Of a stretch of DNA of 64,000 nt, positions 34,316 to 44,412 are shown in pieces. The notes beneath the pieces were generated by a model that did not search any database, had not been told where the DNA came from, and saw only the letters and a list, made by a program, of their open reading frames with translations. Source of the DNA: Adiantum capillus-veneris (Eukaryota > Streptophyta > Polypodiopsida > Polypodiales > Pteridaceae); NCBI GenBank assembly GCA_014529385.2, contig CM043942.1, forward strand, positions 107,215,141 to 107,279,140. The letters are read 5' to 3'. Numbering within the stretch: position 1 is the first letter of the stretch; each line of letters begins with the position of its first letter. The position numbers and the translations under genes are program-made.

Positions 34316-35900
34316 AATTGATCCATTTGCTAATTCCACATCATATAAGTGAGATGTCTCCTGAGTTGGTAAGCCAAGCTGTCGAACTATCTGAGTGCTG
34401 ACGAAATTATTAGAGCATTCATTGTTTGCCAAAATCTTAATGGAGCGACCATTGAGAGTTCAAAGAAGGCTAAGAACTTGCTTTAAAAGAGGCTCCAAAA
34501 CTAAAGAATTGCATTGAGCATGGTTCATAAGAATAGTTGTATCGTCTGAGGCACGAATTGTGTTGAGCACAGATTTTTCTTTTTCTTGAGCAGAAGCTAG
34601 TTGTTCAAAATTCGATGATGTTTCCGCGTTGGAATTTCTTTTCAAATTAGACTTATTTGGTTTCTTTGAACATTCATACCATCTATGGTCACCTCTGCAA
34701 ATTGTACATAAACCATCCTTCTTTGAAGTCAAAGATGCATTTAAAGAAAAGCCTTGCTGAGAATTGGAACGTCGATCTTTGGAAAAATCACATCCTTTAC
34801 CACGATCAAGTGGAGGAACATTTAAAGAAGATCTGCTTTGAGATTATCAATCTTGAGAATAGAACCTTGACGTTGAATAAGGTTCCATCGCTTGCTGTCT
34901 GAATTGAGATTGGTGATGTGAAAAGCGAGCGTTATTTGAAGATCTGTCACCAGAGAGAAAATTTTGTGTAGGGTGTCAATTATCGCCAAGACGCTCCACA
35001 TAGGCAATTGCAGCATCCAAGGTGGTAGGGTTGTATTTGTGCACATCGTCCTTCAGGTTAAGTTTGAGTCCGTCAATAAAACTGTGAAGTTTATCAAAGG
35101 GACTAAGGGTCTCTATCTCCAGAGTTAGCCTTTGGAACTGTGTGATGTACGCGGCCAAGGAACCTGTTTGGCTCAGGCGGTGAAGAGAGGACCGGGCATG
35201 AAAATCCACATTGGTAGGTTTGAACGCCTTGCGAATAGCACGCCGGAATTTTTCCCAGGAAGGTGTGTGTTTACCATCAACAACACGTCGTTGCCACCAA
35301 AGAAATGATGTGTCCTTGAGCAGAGAACTAGCAAGTGCAACTTTCTTACTTTCTACTGAGTCTGTGTTGGACAAGTAGACCTCCATTTTGAACAGCCATT
35401 GTCGCGGCGACCATTATACAGTTCGAATAGTTTAACATCCAATTTCTTCTTCTATACAGTATTAAAAATTTTATAAGTAATTGATGTTCGTGATTGTCTA
35501 CCTCATTATTTGGATATGGCTCATTTGGTTCGTCCACTGAAGCTTCGGAAGAAAGTGGTGGAGAAGCAGCATTAATCGTCCGAGAAGTCTTGGACGACTC
35601 CGAGAATTGTTTTTTTTTTCTCCGAGACAAAGATCCTTCCATTAGTTTTAGAAACTGCCCATAGGGCTACAACCACCTCTGCAAGAGAGGGCTACAACAA
35701 ACATGGTGGGGATACTCTCCCCATGAAAAAAACATTGCATATGTACAATGAGGCTAAATCAAGAGATGGGAGGAGGGTGTGGGACGGGTACTTCAGAGCG
35801 GAAACTATGTTTATAACGGGTTCCGGCTCTGGGGTCAGGTAATAATCTTGGGTTCTGGAGTATCGGATATCACGATCACTTCGCATTCCGACAAAATTTC
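34316..35900 (-). pseudogene. Ty3/gypsy Gag and protease start, minus strand
   Basis: Read from the right on the minus strand: 35887-35790 gives MRSDRDIRYSRTQDYYLTPE. A LINE 3' end intrudes at about 35600-35790. Then 35386-34976 gives the Retrotrans_gag block (LLKDTSFLWWQRRVVDGKHT, SWEKFRRAIRKAFKPTN, LSQTGSLAAYITQFQRLTLE). A zinc knuckle reads CTICRGDHRWYEC within 34732-34460. The protease start near 34420-34320 reads LANNECSNNFVS then VRQLGLPTQETSHLYDVELA, with the catalytic aspartate replaced by N. TTAA copy A interrupts it at 34315. The frames are broken, so the copy is inactive. Confidence 0.8.
35605..35790 (-). repeat. LINE 3'-end fragment with A-tract, inside gag
   Basis: The reverse complement of this stretch matches 40500-40668: CATCTCTTGATTTAGCCTCA, ATTGTACATATG, a GTTGTAGCCCTCTCT-type block, CAGTTTC, ACTAAT.GAAGGATCT, and then an A-run. 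It is a short 5'-truncated LINE insertion. Its A-tract is translated as KKK in the downstream gag-like frame, whose first ATG lies in the LINE. Confidence 0.78.
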
Positions 35901-36552
35901 TTCGCGAGTTTAGCCTATGTACGAGAGGTAAGAACCTGTTTCTGGCCTTTGTCGACCATGCAGCATGCGGGGGAGTGCGTGTACGAGTGCCGGCGCGAAA
36001 ATAAACTCTGACTGGGCTTTAAATTTTCTAATGTAAGCCTCTTTGGATGCCTTTTTTTTTTTACTTGTTACTTGAAGGTGTGGTTTCACATGGTTTCAAA
36101 AAATATTGGGGCTGACTCGCCAAGTTGGGCACCCACTTTGGGGTTTAATAAAAAACTGATGCTGTTGGTATAAGTCACTTGAGTAAAAAGACTTACAAAG
36201 AACAACCAGCGCACATACAAGGGAAATGCTTGGTGAGGAGGCGCCAAGCTATAGGTAGCGCTTGGGGAGGAGGCATCTCGAAGAGGCACGGCAGCCAACC
36301 TCTCATGCGCCAAGGGGTGCGAGCACGAAGGCTCAATTCAGCCCAGCAATTCAGCCAGTGCTGAATTCAGCAATCAGCCCAGTGTTTCTAGAATTCAAGT
36401 CAGAGCTGCAAATTTCAGCCCTGCGTTTTCATAATTCAGCCCTGCACATGTGTACCACCTTTCTTCTGCTGCCATACAACCCCGGGAGAGGGGGAAAGAA
36501 GGTAGCGGCGAGGGTGAGAGGCTCACAACCTTCGGGTCCCGAGAAAAATTTT
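35901..36552 (-). other. Leader (5' UTR) of the minus-strand Ty3 remnant
   Basis: This lies between the primer site and gag. It includes a short array of TTCAGCCCAGCAATTCAGCC-like units at 36335-36450 (repeated AATTCAGC/ATTCAGCCC). No coding resemblance. Confidence 0.5.
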
Positions 36553-36563
36553 CTCTGATACCA
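36553..36563 (-). other. Primer binding site, initiator tRNA-Met
   Basis: The minus strand reads TGGTATCAGAG one base after the LTR end. It is a perfect match. Confidence 0.88.
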
Positions 36564-36564
36564 C

Positions 36565-36980
36565 TGTGAAGATTAGTATATTACTTCATATGTGTTTATT
36601 ATATTTTGCACAAGACTAGAACTAGAAAGATAACTCTGACAAGAGACTCAAGAGATTGTGTTTGATTGAATAATTGAAAGCTGAGTACAAAGGGTTCCTT
36701 TTATAAAAATTCAAGAGTCAGTAGTGAAAAGGCATGTCTCAAGGTGAAGAGACATGACTTTAGACATAAAGACACATCCTTTCGACGAAGAGCTGCAACC
36801 ATTGGGCGAAGAGTCTCACCCGTAGAGCGAAGGGGTGTGACTAGTTGTCGAAGGAGTGTGGCTTTTGGCGAAGAGGCATGTCTCTTGAGCGAGAAGGGTC
36901 GTGACCATCCAAGCGTAGGGGTTCTCCTTAGCATGGCACTTTGCGTATCTGCAACTAGGAGTAGATGTAATAGTGCAACA
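36565..36980 (-). repeat. 5' LTR of the minus-strand Ty3 remnant (about 416 bp)
   Basis: Plus-strand TGTGAAGATTAG...AGTGCAACA has TG/CA ends. The first 200 bases match 6305-6506. Beyond 36980 the sequence becomes a minus-strand copia RT. Internal GCGAAGAG/GGCGAAGAG-like units recur at 36780-36900. Confidence 0.68.
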
Positions 36981-37755
36981 TAGTCACAATCGTAACAAAA
37001 TCATCCACATATACAACAAATATGAGAAGTACATCACCCTCACGCTTCACATACAAAGTTCTTTTTGTTGGACTATTACAAAAGCCTCATTTAACTAAAT
37101 GAGTGTCATCTTTCTCATACCAAGCACGAGGATATTGCTTCAATCTATACAAAGCTTTCTTACATTTGTACACTTTATCTTCTTGCCCTTAAATGACAAA
37201 ACCACGAGGCTCCGTTGCATAAATTTCCTCAAATATATATCATCGTTCAAGAAAATAGTAACAATATCTAATTGATGTACATCCCATCCAAAATAAGCTG
37301 CCAATGCACATAGAAAACGCACAGTAGTTATACGACAAGTGGGAGCAAAATTCTCTTCATAATCTATGCCTTTCTGTTGAGCATAACCTTTTGCAACAAG
37401 ACGAGCCTTATAGCAATCAATTTCACCATCCGGCGTACATTTCAACTTGTGAACCCACTTCGTACCAATGGTCTTTTTGCTAGGAGGCAAATCACATAAA
37501 GTCCATGTGTCACTTTCTATAAGTGCATCATATTCTGATTGCATGGTAAACATCCAATTTTCTGAATCAAAAGACACAAGTTCCTCTACATCACATAAAC
37601 TAGAAACAGCCAAAGCATAACAATCTGATGCATGGCAAGAACCTGAATGAGTACAACTAGACAAAGGTGCATCCAATTTACTGTCACCCCAAAGTGTATT
37701 GAAGTGCTTGTAGTATAGGGTAACAACCAAAGTGTAGACAAGACGAGCTCGTTGC
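36981..37755 (-). pseudogene. Ty1/copia reverse transcriptase fragment, minus strand
   Basis: Minus strand from 37680: YALAVSSLCDVEELVSFDSE, MQSEYDALIESDTWTLCDLP, KKTIGTKWVHKLKCTPDGEI, RLVAKGYAQQKGIDYEENFA and FGWDVHQLDIVTIFLN: the classic copia RT start. A frameshift near 37195 is followed by EDKVYKCKKALYRLKQYPRA, a stop, then LYVKREGDVLL and the active site YVDDFVTIV at about 36984-37010. The Ty3 LTR cuts it off directly after YVDD. The rest of this copia pol lies at 40680-41039 and 42362-42478, displaced by a LINE and by TTAA copy B. Confidence 0.88.
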
Positions 37756-38053
37756 TGCCTGCGCTCACTCCCCCTGCCCGCCCCCCCCCCCATCGCATCC
37801 TCTCCCTATGCAGCTCGCGCTGCCCTCGTTCCATCCTGCGCTTTGCCCATTGTCCCTGTTCTTGTGCCCACATGCCCTCACTGCCCCAGCCCACCCCCTC
37901 CTCATTTCCTGCCCTCCTGCCCCGTTCACCCTCGCTGCACCAGCCCGCCTCCTCACTCCGCGGCTCCCGTTCTCTTTTCGCCTTCCACCTGCTTGTAGGC
38001 TGCTTTTTTTCGCTTTGACACCAACGCCCTTCTCTTTCTGCAGCAAACACAGA

Positions 38054-38880
38054 ATGGAGGCCTCTCCTCCACCTCAAAGGGACTCCACAGAAGCCCCCTT
38101 GTCCAACACCGCGAAGCCGACCCTTCGACTTGCTCTCTTTCTAGAAGAGCAATCGAGCTTGATGGCGAAGTGGAACGCTTGCAAGCCACTTTGATTATGT
38201 ACAAGATCATTGGCACTCGACCCAGTCGGGGCGAGGTTCGGGATCTTCTTCAGGCGCGCCTTCTCTCCAATGTGGGCAAGATCACTGATGTCCAAATCCT
38301 TGGGAGAGGGTACTACTAGATGGAGTTCGAGTCTCGAGAGGTGACGATCAAGAGGATTTCGATGAGCCCACTCGGCATCCGAGCAGCTCGAGCTTGCTTC
38401 AGACGATGGCACCATGGTTTTGACTCTACTACAGATGTGCTTGAGGAGGAGGCCGACTTGCCGATTTTGGCCTGCTTCCCAAGCCTGAGGCGAGAGTACC
38501 TCCCTCTTCTCCCCAAGATTGGTTCCATGTTTGGGACAGTTCTGGAGTCTCTACACGCTGGAGCTTTAGTTGTGGCCAAGGCCGCAGGTTTACCTATTGT
38601 GCGGGTTCTTCTTTGAGACACACACTCCTTCCCAAAGGTGGTACTGCTGCCTCGGGTGAGTGGGGGTTGGATTAGACAGAGTGTGGAGTATTTGGATCTC
38701 CCAAATCAGTGTTTCATTTGCAAACAGATGGGCCATTTTGCAAAGACCTGTCCTCGTAGGAGACCTCGACCCACAGCGCATGCGCTGCCTCCCAAGGCTG
38801 AGCATGCCCAGCAGCCAGATACACACAAAGCACAAGCTAGTACTTCGATAGAGACTAGCGATCAGACAACTCACGGTTGA
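38054..38880 (+). pseudogene. LINE ORF1 (DUF4283-like plus CCHC), broken
   Basis: The ATG at 38054 opens MEASPPPQRDSTEAPLSN. After a frame change comes IIGTRPSRGEVRDLLQARLL, DVQILGRGYY, a stop, and FESREVTIKRISMSPLGIRA with RRWHHGFD, the pattern of the nucleic-acid-binding DUF4283 domain of plant L1 ORF1. The knuckle is LPNQCFICKQMGHFAKTCPR (C-x2-C-x4-H-x4-C) at about 38701-38760. After it a proline/serine-rich tail runs on in shifted frames to about 39200. It would act as an RNA-binding chaperone if intact. Confidence 0.75.
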
Positions 38881-39879
38881 CAGCAGGCTCCTGGCTACCA
38901 TCGACGGGGTCGGGCTCGCCCCACTACTCCCCCTGGTGGCCGACCTCCTACACCTCAACAACACTGGGTTCCGACATGGAACCTTTTTGACCCCCTTCAG
39001 CAGGACCCGCCTGAGGAGGCCCCGCCCACTTCAATTCCTCTGCCTCCACCTCCTCTTCCCTCAGACGCTGCTACTCCGCCTCCCTCACCTCCTTTCCCTA
39101 CTCCACCTCCGCTCCCGCCTCCCGTCCCTCCTCTCTCCTCGGTGGGGCCCACAACCTCATCTCCCGACTCCTCCTTCACTCCTCCTCAGACGCAGGGAAC
39201 TGGACACGCATCTTTCATGAGGAGATATCTCATGGTAGTGCTTTCGCTATGAGCCGTGTGGCTCGGGAGGGACAGCCCCATCTGAGGCCGCCTTTTCTGG
39301 TGCAGATTTCTCCTTTTGCAGCACTCCCTAGAGGTTTGACTAGCTTTGACATTCACAGACGCTGGGACTTCTTCGACTACACCTTCACACGGTTCATCGG
39401 TGACTCTTCGACCAACCTGGAGGAGGCTTGCTTTCGAGTCCACGTCCTCTTTCTTGAAGCTCGAGGCATTGAGGCTTTAGATACAGTGGTGGGTTTCTCC
39501 TTCTCGCTGTGTGGTAGGGATCCTACAAAGTGGACCCTGCACAGAGTTCTTGACTGGCTCTAGATTCAATCTATTGAGTTCTCATTAGCTTGAGTTCTCA
39601 CACCACACAGGGGACTTAGGGGTGATAGATCTAGTATAGAAACTTTGGCCTCTTACCAAGTTCAATGTGACGCCACCGGATGCAGCGGGTTGCAAGCGCA
39701 TTGTGGTGCATCTATTGCTCACACTTGGAGCCCTCCTTGCTATGTATTTGTACATGAGGATTCTTGGATAGAGGATGTAGCCCTACGGGGTGCACGCTCG
39801 GCTTGGGCATGGGTGGGACAGTCACTCCATACGCGCTTGTCTAGAGGTTGGCTATTGTTGCAGCATATGTTTTCTCTCA

Positions 39880-40390
39880 CCGACTCCACGAGGATTATCT
39901 CATGGAATGTTCACGGATTAAGAAGGCCCCAGTTTCAGCCTCAGAGGGGTCGGCTACGTCAGGAGCTTTAGCAATGCCTTGTGGGAGGTGAGATTGATAT
40001 TCTTATGCTACAGGAGCATCATTTGTGTGAGAGTTGCATTAGAAGGTGTGATCATATTTTGTGTGGTCGCTATGAGACGTTTTGGTCAGCTGCATTTGGA
40101 CCTAGAGGCATCCAGGGAGGGGTATGTATGACTATTGCGGATTCTTTGCAGCAGGCCATTGTGGGTAGAGGTATTATTGTGCCAGGCAGAGCTCAATGGA
40201 TTACTATGTAGGTTCAAGGTTGCCTCATGGGTTTCCTGAACATTTATGCTCCCAATGTGGCAAGTGCACGAGCAGAGTTCTGGTCTCAGGTTGTGGAGTC
40301 TTAGCCGCATGGAGAGCAGTGGTGTGTAGGGGGGGACTTCAACATGTTGGAGGACCTCTCTGATCGGATTGGAGCTGGCCACGTCACGGT
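39880..40390 (+). pseudogene. LINE ORF2 endonuclease fragment
   Basis: The frame reads IISWNVHGLRRPQ (asparagine motif), GGEIDILMLQEHHLCE (catalytic glutamate), RGIQGGVCMTIADSLQQ, GFLNIYAPN and VGGDFNMLEDLSDRIG (DFN motif): an APE-type endonuclease. In-frame stops occur at 39970, 40210 and near 40304. The sequence leaves the domain near 40390 and goes straight to the 3' tail, so RT is absent. 39249-39563 upstream is open but unrecognised. Confidence 0.78.
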
Positions 40391-40679
40391 GCATGGTGCA
40401 CGGGGCGGGAGCGTAGAGAGGCGTTCCTTTGACTCTGGCGCCCTGGGCCTTTCTTCACCATGGTCCAGGGTATGCTCAAAAGGAACTACCGTCCACCTGT
40501 GTGGCTTATCCCTTCTCCCATCTCCTGATTTAGCCTCATTGTACATATGTTGTTTTTTCATTGGGAGAGTCTTCCCTTATGATTGTTGTAGCCCTCTCTA
40601 GTAGAGGTGGTTGTAGCCCCATGGGCAGTTTCATTAACTAATAGAAGGATCTCTTTCTCATAAAAAAAAAATTGTCGCG

Positions 40680-41039
40680 CAAAGTATACACCAGCCATTT
40701 TGGCATACCTCGAGCCTGCTCATTCTCAGCCCTTTCCACATGAAGTACAGTACATCATGTACATCTGCATCAGTAATAGGCTGATCCGTAGCATTTTCTG
40801 AAACCCCCATAGGCTGTACATTTACCTCATTTGAATTTACATTCAAGTTTTCAGCACTGAAAAGAGGCAACAAATTGTCATAAATGTCTTGTGAGCATAA
40901 TTGTCTCTAGTACATGACAACAAGGGTTGAACAGAATATTCCACAAACACATCGCGTGAAATCAAGTTACGTTTTGTTTGCAGATGGTACAACCTGTAAC
41001 CTTTGCTTTCAGTATTGTAACTAACAAAAATGCATTTAA
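40680..41039 (-). pseudogene. Copia integrase end and linker, minus strand
   Basis: The minus strand reads KCIFVSYNTESKGYRLYHLQ then TKRNLISRDVFVEYS, the conserved copia stretch after the integrase core (KCxFVGYSxESKGYRL). A variable linker with EVNVQPMGVSENATDQP follows. It is cut on the right by TTAA copy B (TTAA at 41036-41039) and on the left by the LINE. Confidence 0.85.
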
Positions 41040-42357
41040 CACTAGGTTGGTAATGGGACACTTTTATGTCCTGTTAAGTGACCATTTTCCTTGAATTATA
41101 TCAAGAGTTTCAAAATGGATTTTGAGGTGCTATCTATCTAGAAAGTTGTCTCATGAGCTGAAAAAAACTCGACATTTTTTTGGAATATCAATTCCATCTT
41201 TAACCTTGTCCTTGCACAACAATTCACAACCTAAACTGTGTGAAAAAACGGGTCCTCTTTTTGGCTTTTTTCAACTTTTTGCAACTACACCACTCTAGAA
41301 TTCATTTTTGGGAGGTCTACAATGCTAGAGAACTATCTTTAGTAGGCCTCAACATGTCCTGATGCTTCTAGGGAGAAATAAATATTAAAGTTGTAATTTA
41401 TGACCAAATTACAAAAATTGTCAAATTCAGTTTTTTAGCCAATTTTAGCCCTTCTATGATTTTTTTGGTGGATTTCATGATATCCAAATGCATTTTTGAT
41501 TTTCTATGTCGCATATTGTAACATAAAGCTAATATTACTTAGTTTTGGGGCACCTAATACCCTATTTTGCATTGTATACAACGATGGTTGATTTTTTCAA
41601 CTATAGAAGAAAACGAAACATTCTAGTATATCAAGTATAGCTTTTTCAATATTGTTAGTTTCTTGTGATAACTACATGCATTTTGTAGGTAGTAGCCATA
41701 TCTAATCATAAGGATCAAATTTGGTTAGATATTGAATAGTTTCTATGGGATTCTACAACTCATAATGTTGAACCGATTTTTTTCATGTTTGCTGTATTTA
41801 GCACTTCATCTTTGTCCCCAAGATTCCCCTTGGTAAGAGATGTATTATTCTTTTGACATGCTCCATGGCTCCTTATGAACATAAAGGACAATAGGGAACT
41901 AAGAAAACATGCATATATTATTTGTATTGAGTGTGGCTATAGAAACTTTGATGATAGGTTTGCAGAATGGTAAAAATTCAACTTTTTTGTACCTATTTAT
42001 TATGGCAAAACAAAAAATAGTGAGTGAGAAGCAATCATATGTTCTGATCGCCAACCCATTGAAGTTAACTAGGGAATTTATCTCAAGTCCTACAAAAATC
42101 CCTAATCTTATTTTTATGCAACAAAACGTAAGAAATTACTGTTTTGATGAAAATGCAATGGTCCATCAACTTTGGAGGCTTGGTGTGACCAAAAGATGAG
42201 AAATTTTACAAGTTTCTTATTTTTTCCATGTGTAGTAGGCCTTGAACTATAACCTCATTAGGGTTTTACAAAATGAGTGGATCTACTATGGTTTTGAAGG
42301 TTTTTTTCAAAACCCTGAAAGGACACTTTTATGTCCTGTTAGGTTACCAACCTAGTC
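41040..42357. mobile_element. TTAA transposon copy B, 1318 bp
   Basis: TTAA flanks at 41036-41039 and 42358-42361. The left tip is CACTAGGTTGGTAA, the right tip TTACCAACCTAGTC. Near each end is GGACACTTTTATGTCC, a self-complementary block. There is no ORF with recognisable domains, so it is non-autonomous. The flanking copia frame rejoins exactly when the element and one TTAA are removed (LDDKVVK-CIFVSY). Confidence 0.85.
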
Positions 42358-42361
42358 TTAA

Positions 42362-42478
42362 CAACCTTATCATCCAATTTACACTACGTGTGTGGCACCA
42401 AAGGATAAGTTAAACAATAAAAAATGTGTATGTGATCAATAGATGGCTTCCTAACCCTAGCAGCATAGTGAGCTTAAT
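42362..42478 (-). pseudogene. Copia integrase fragment between TTAA copies B and C
   Basis: The minus strand reads RKPSIDHIHIFYCLTYPLVP, HT, a stop, CKLDDKVVK. This is the KPSVxHLRxFGCxAYxHVP...KLDDKxxK segment of copia pol directly upstream of KCIFV, now on the far side of copy B. Confidence 0.82.
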
Positions 42479-42482
42479 TTAA

Positions 42483-43808
42483 CACTAGAATGGTAACAGG
42501 ACACTTTTATGTCCTTGGACACTTTTGTGTCCTGTTAAGTGACCATTTTTCTTGAATTATTTGAAGAGTATGAAAATGAATTTCTAGGTGCTATATATGC
42601 ACAAAGTTGCCTTATGAGCTGAAAAAAACTTAGCATTTCTTTTGGAGCATCAATCTCACCATTAACCTTACTCTTGCACAACATTTTTGAACCTAAACTG
42701 TGTGAAAAAACGGGTCTTGTTTTTGGCTTTTTTTTCAATTTTTGGCAACTATACCACTCTAAACTTCTTCATGTTTGAGAGGTTTAGATGGCTAGAGGTT
42801 AGGCCTTCATAGTTCTCAACATGTTTTGATGCTTGTAGGGAGAGCTAAGTGTTAAAATTGAAAGTTATGACCAATTTACAAGAATTGCATAATCCTGTTT
42901 TTTGGCCAAAATTAGCACTTTTTTTTGTGGCTTTCTTGATATTCAAATTCAATTTTGATTGTGTAAGTGTAATGTATAACATAAAGCTAATCTTCCTTGA
43001 GTTTTGGGGGACCTAATATGCTATATAGCATAGTATATGATGATGGTTGAGTTTTCTGATTGTTGAAGAATACGATACATTTTAGAGTAGCAAGTATAAC
43101 TTTCTCAATATTGCTAGTTTCTTAAGACAATTGTGTGTATTTTGTAGATAGTAACCATATCTAATCATAGACTACAAACTTGCCTAGATATTGAGTACTT
43201 TCTATGGGTTTCTAGAGGTCATAATGCTAAACCCAGTTTTTTCATGTTTGCTGTATTTAGCACTTTATCATTGCCCCCAAGGTTCCAATTGTAAGAGATC
43301 CATTATCCTTTTGACATGCTCCATGGCTCCTTTTGAATCCAAAGGCCCAAAGGGAACTAAGAAAACATGTATATAGTATCTGTATTGAGCATGACTATAG
43401 AAACTTTGATGATAGGTCCGCAGAATGGCAAAAATGCAACTTTTTTGTACCTATCTTTTTTTCCCAAAAAAAAATAGTGAGGTAAAAGCAACCATATTTT
43501 TTGGCCACCAACCCATTGAAGTTAACGGGGCATTTTATCTCATGTCCTACAAAAATCACCACTCTTATTTATATGCAATCAACCGTAAGAAATTGCTGTT
43601 TTGAGCAAAATGCAATGGTCCATCAACTTTGGAGGCTTGTAGTGACGAAGGGATGAGAAAAATTACAAGTTTCTCATTCTTTCCATATGTAGTAGTTATT
43701 GAACTATAAGCTCACGAAAGGATTTTTCAAAATGAGTGAATCTACTATGGTTTTGGAATTTTTCCCCAAAACCCTGAAAGGACGTCCTGTTAGGTTACCA
43801 TTCTAGTG
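42483..43808. mobile_element. TTAA transposon copy C, 1326 bp
   Basis: TTAA at 42479-42482 and 43809-43812. The terminal inverted repeat is CACTAGAATGGTAAC on the left and TTACCATTCTAGTG on the right. Two adjacent hairpin blocks GGACACTTTTATGTCC and GGACACTTTTGTGTCC lie at 42499-42532. It is collinear with A and B. A palindromic CATGCTCCATGGCTCCTTTT region and a long AT-rich body contain only short frames. This is the best-preserved copy of the family. Confidence 0.88.
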
Positions 43809-43812
43809 TTAA

Positions 43813-43891
43813 GGCTTCATCCACCATAGACTAGCTCACACCAATGGCACTTAGGGGTGAGCACACGCTTCCCAACAAGTGGTATCAAAGC
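43813..43891 (+). repeat. LTR end plus primer site fragment
   Basis: ...CTTCCCAACA at 43868-43877 is followed by AG and TGGTATCAAAGC (43880-43891), one mismatch from the initiator-Met primer site. This is the 3' tip of a plus-strand LTR cut on its left. 43892-44081 downstream is AT-rich leader with no ORF. Confidence 0.5.
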
Positions 43892-44081
43892 CGACGTTTC
43901 GATACCTAGGCCAATTTATCAATTAATCTCTGTTTGCATTAGCTCTCTTAATTGGGTATGAACATGCTCCACTACCCTTTGGTGATTAGAACAGAAGGAA
44001 GTCGCATTTAGAGTTGATTCCTTTGCATTTAATGTTTTTGTCTTAAATTAATTTTCACGTAATTGCCATATAAGGATGTTT

Positions 44082-44412
44082 TGTTAGACTTACACCACTC
44101 TGCTGCTTCACATAGGTCTAGGCATTCATGTACGGCTAGTATGTCTCCAAGTTGGCTGTATAGGTTGCACGTTTTGTCCGGACACCCAGGTTTGGGGTGT
44201 CCGCCCACCTTGGGCACTCATATATGTGGGGGCAGGGGGATACCCATTTCACATATCATACGATCATTGTACGGGTCTTCTGCTCTGGTAGTCATGGGGG
44301 GCTGATCGCCCCCTCTTACACATACCAGCGTTTTGTGTTTGTGTTTCTGTCTCACTCTCTCTCTCTCCTCTCTCACGCTTCCGCACACATGCACTCACAT
44401 GGTATCAGCAGC
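44082..44412 (+). repeat. Candidate LTR (44082-44399) and primer site
   Basis: TGTTAGACTTACACC...GCACTCACA (318 bp, TG/CA ends) is followed directly by TGGTATCAGCAGC, close to the initiator-Met primer site. The size and start suit a copia LTR. No matching 3' LTR was found, so this rests on ends and primer site only. Confidence 0.42.

Larger units (their letters stand above)
37760..40668 (+). mobile_element. L1-type LINE, RT deleted, inserted in copia pol
   Basis: The order is a C-rich 5' region (37760-38050), ORF1 with a DUF4283-like domain and CCHC, an AP-type endonuclease, then a jump to a 3' UTR ending in an A-run at 40660-40668. No RT is present, so there is a large internal deletion after about 40400. 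The flanks are two parts of one copia pol. A degenerate direct repeat (CAAAGTGTAGACAAG at about 37728, CAAAGTATACACCAG at about 40680) may be the target duplication, with four mismatches in 15. Confidence 0.75.

Noticed and set aside
37752-38194. Several overlapping GC-rich ORFs at the LINE 5' end
   Set aside because: These are C-rich 5' UTR read in several frames; only the frame from 38054 has LINE ORF1 character.
41040-43808. CACTA elements, because the tips begin CACTAG
   Set aside because: CACTA elements make 3-bp duplications. Here the duplicated sequence is TTAA (proved by the rejoined copia frame), and no subterminal CACTA motif array is seen.
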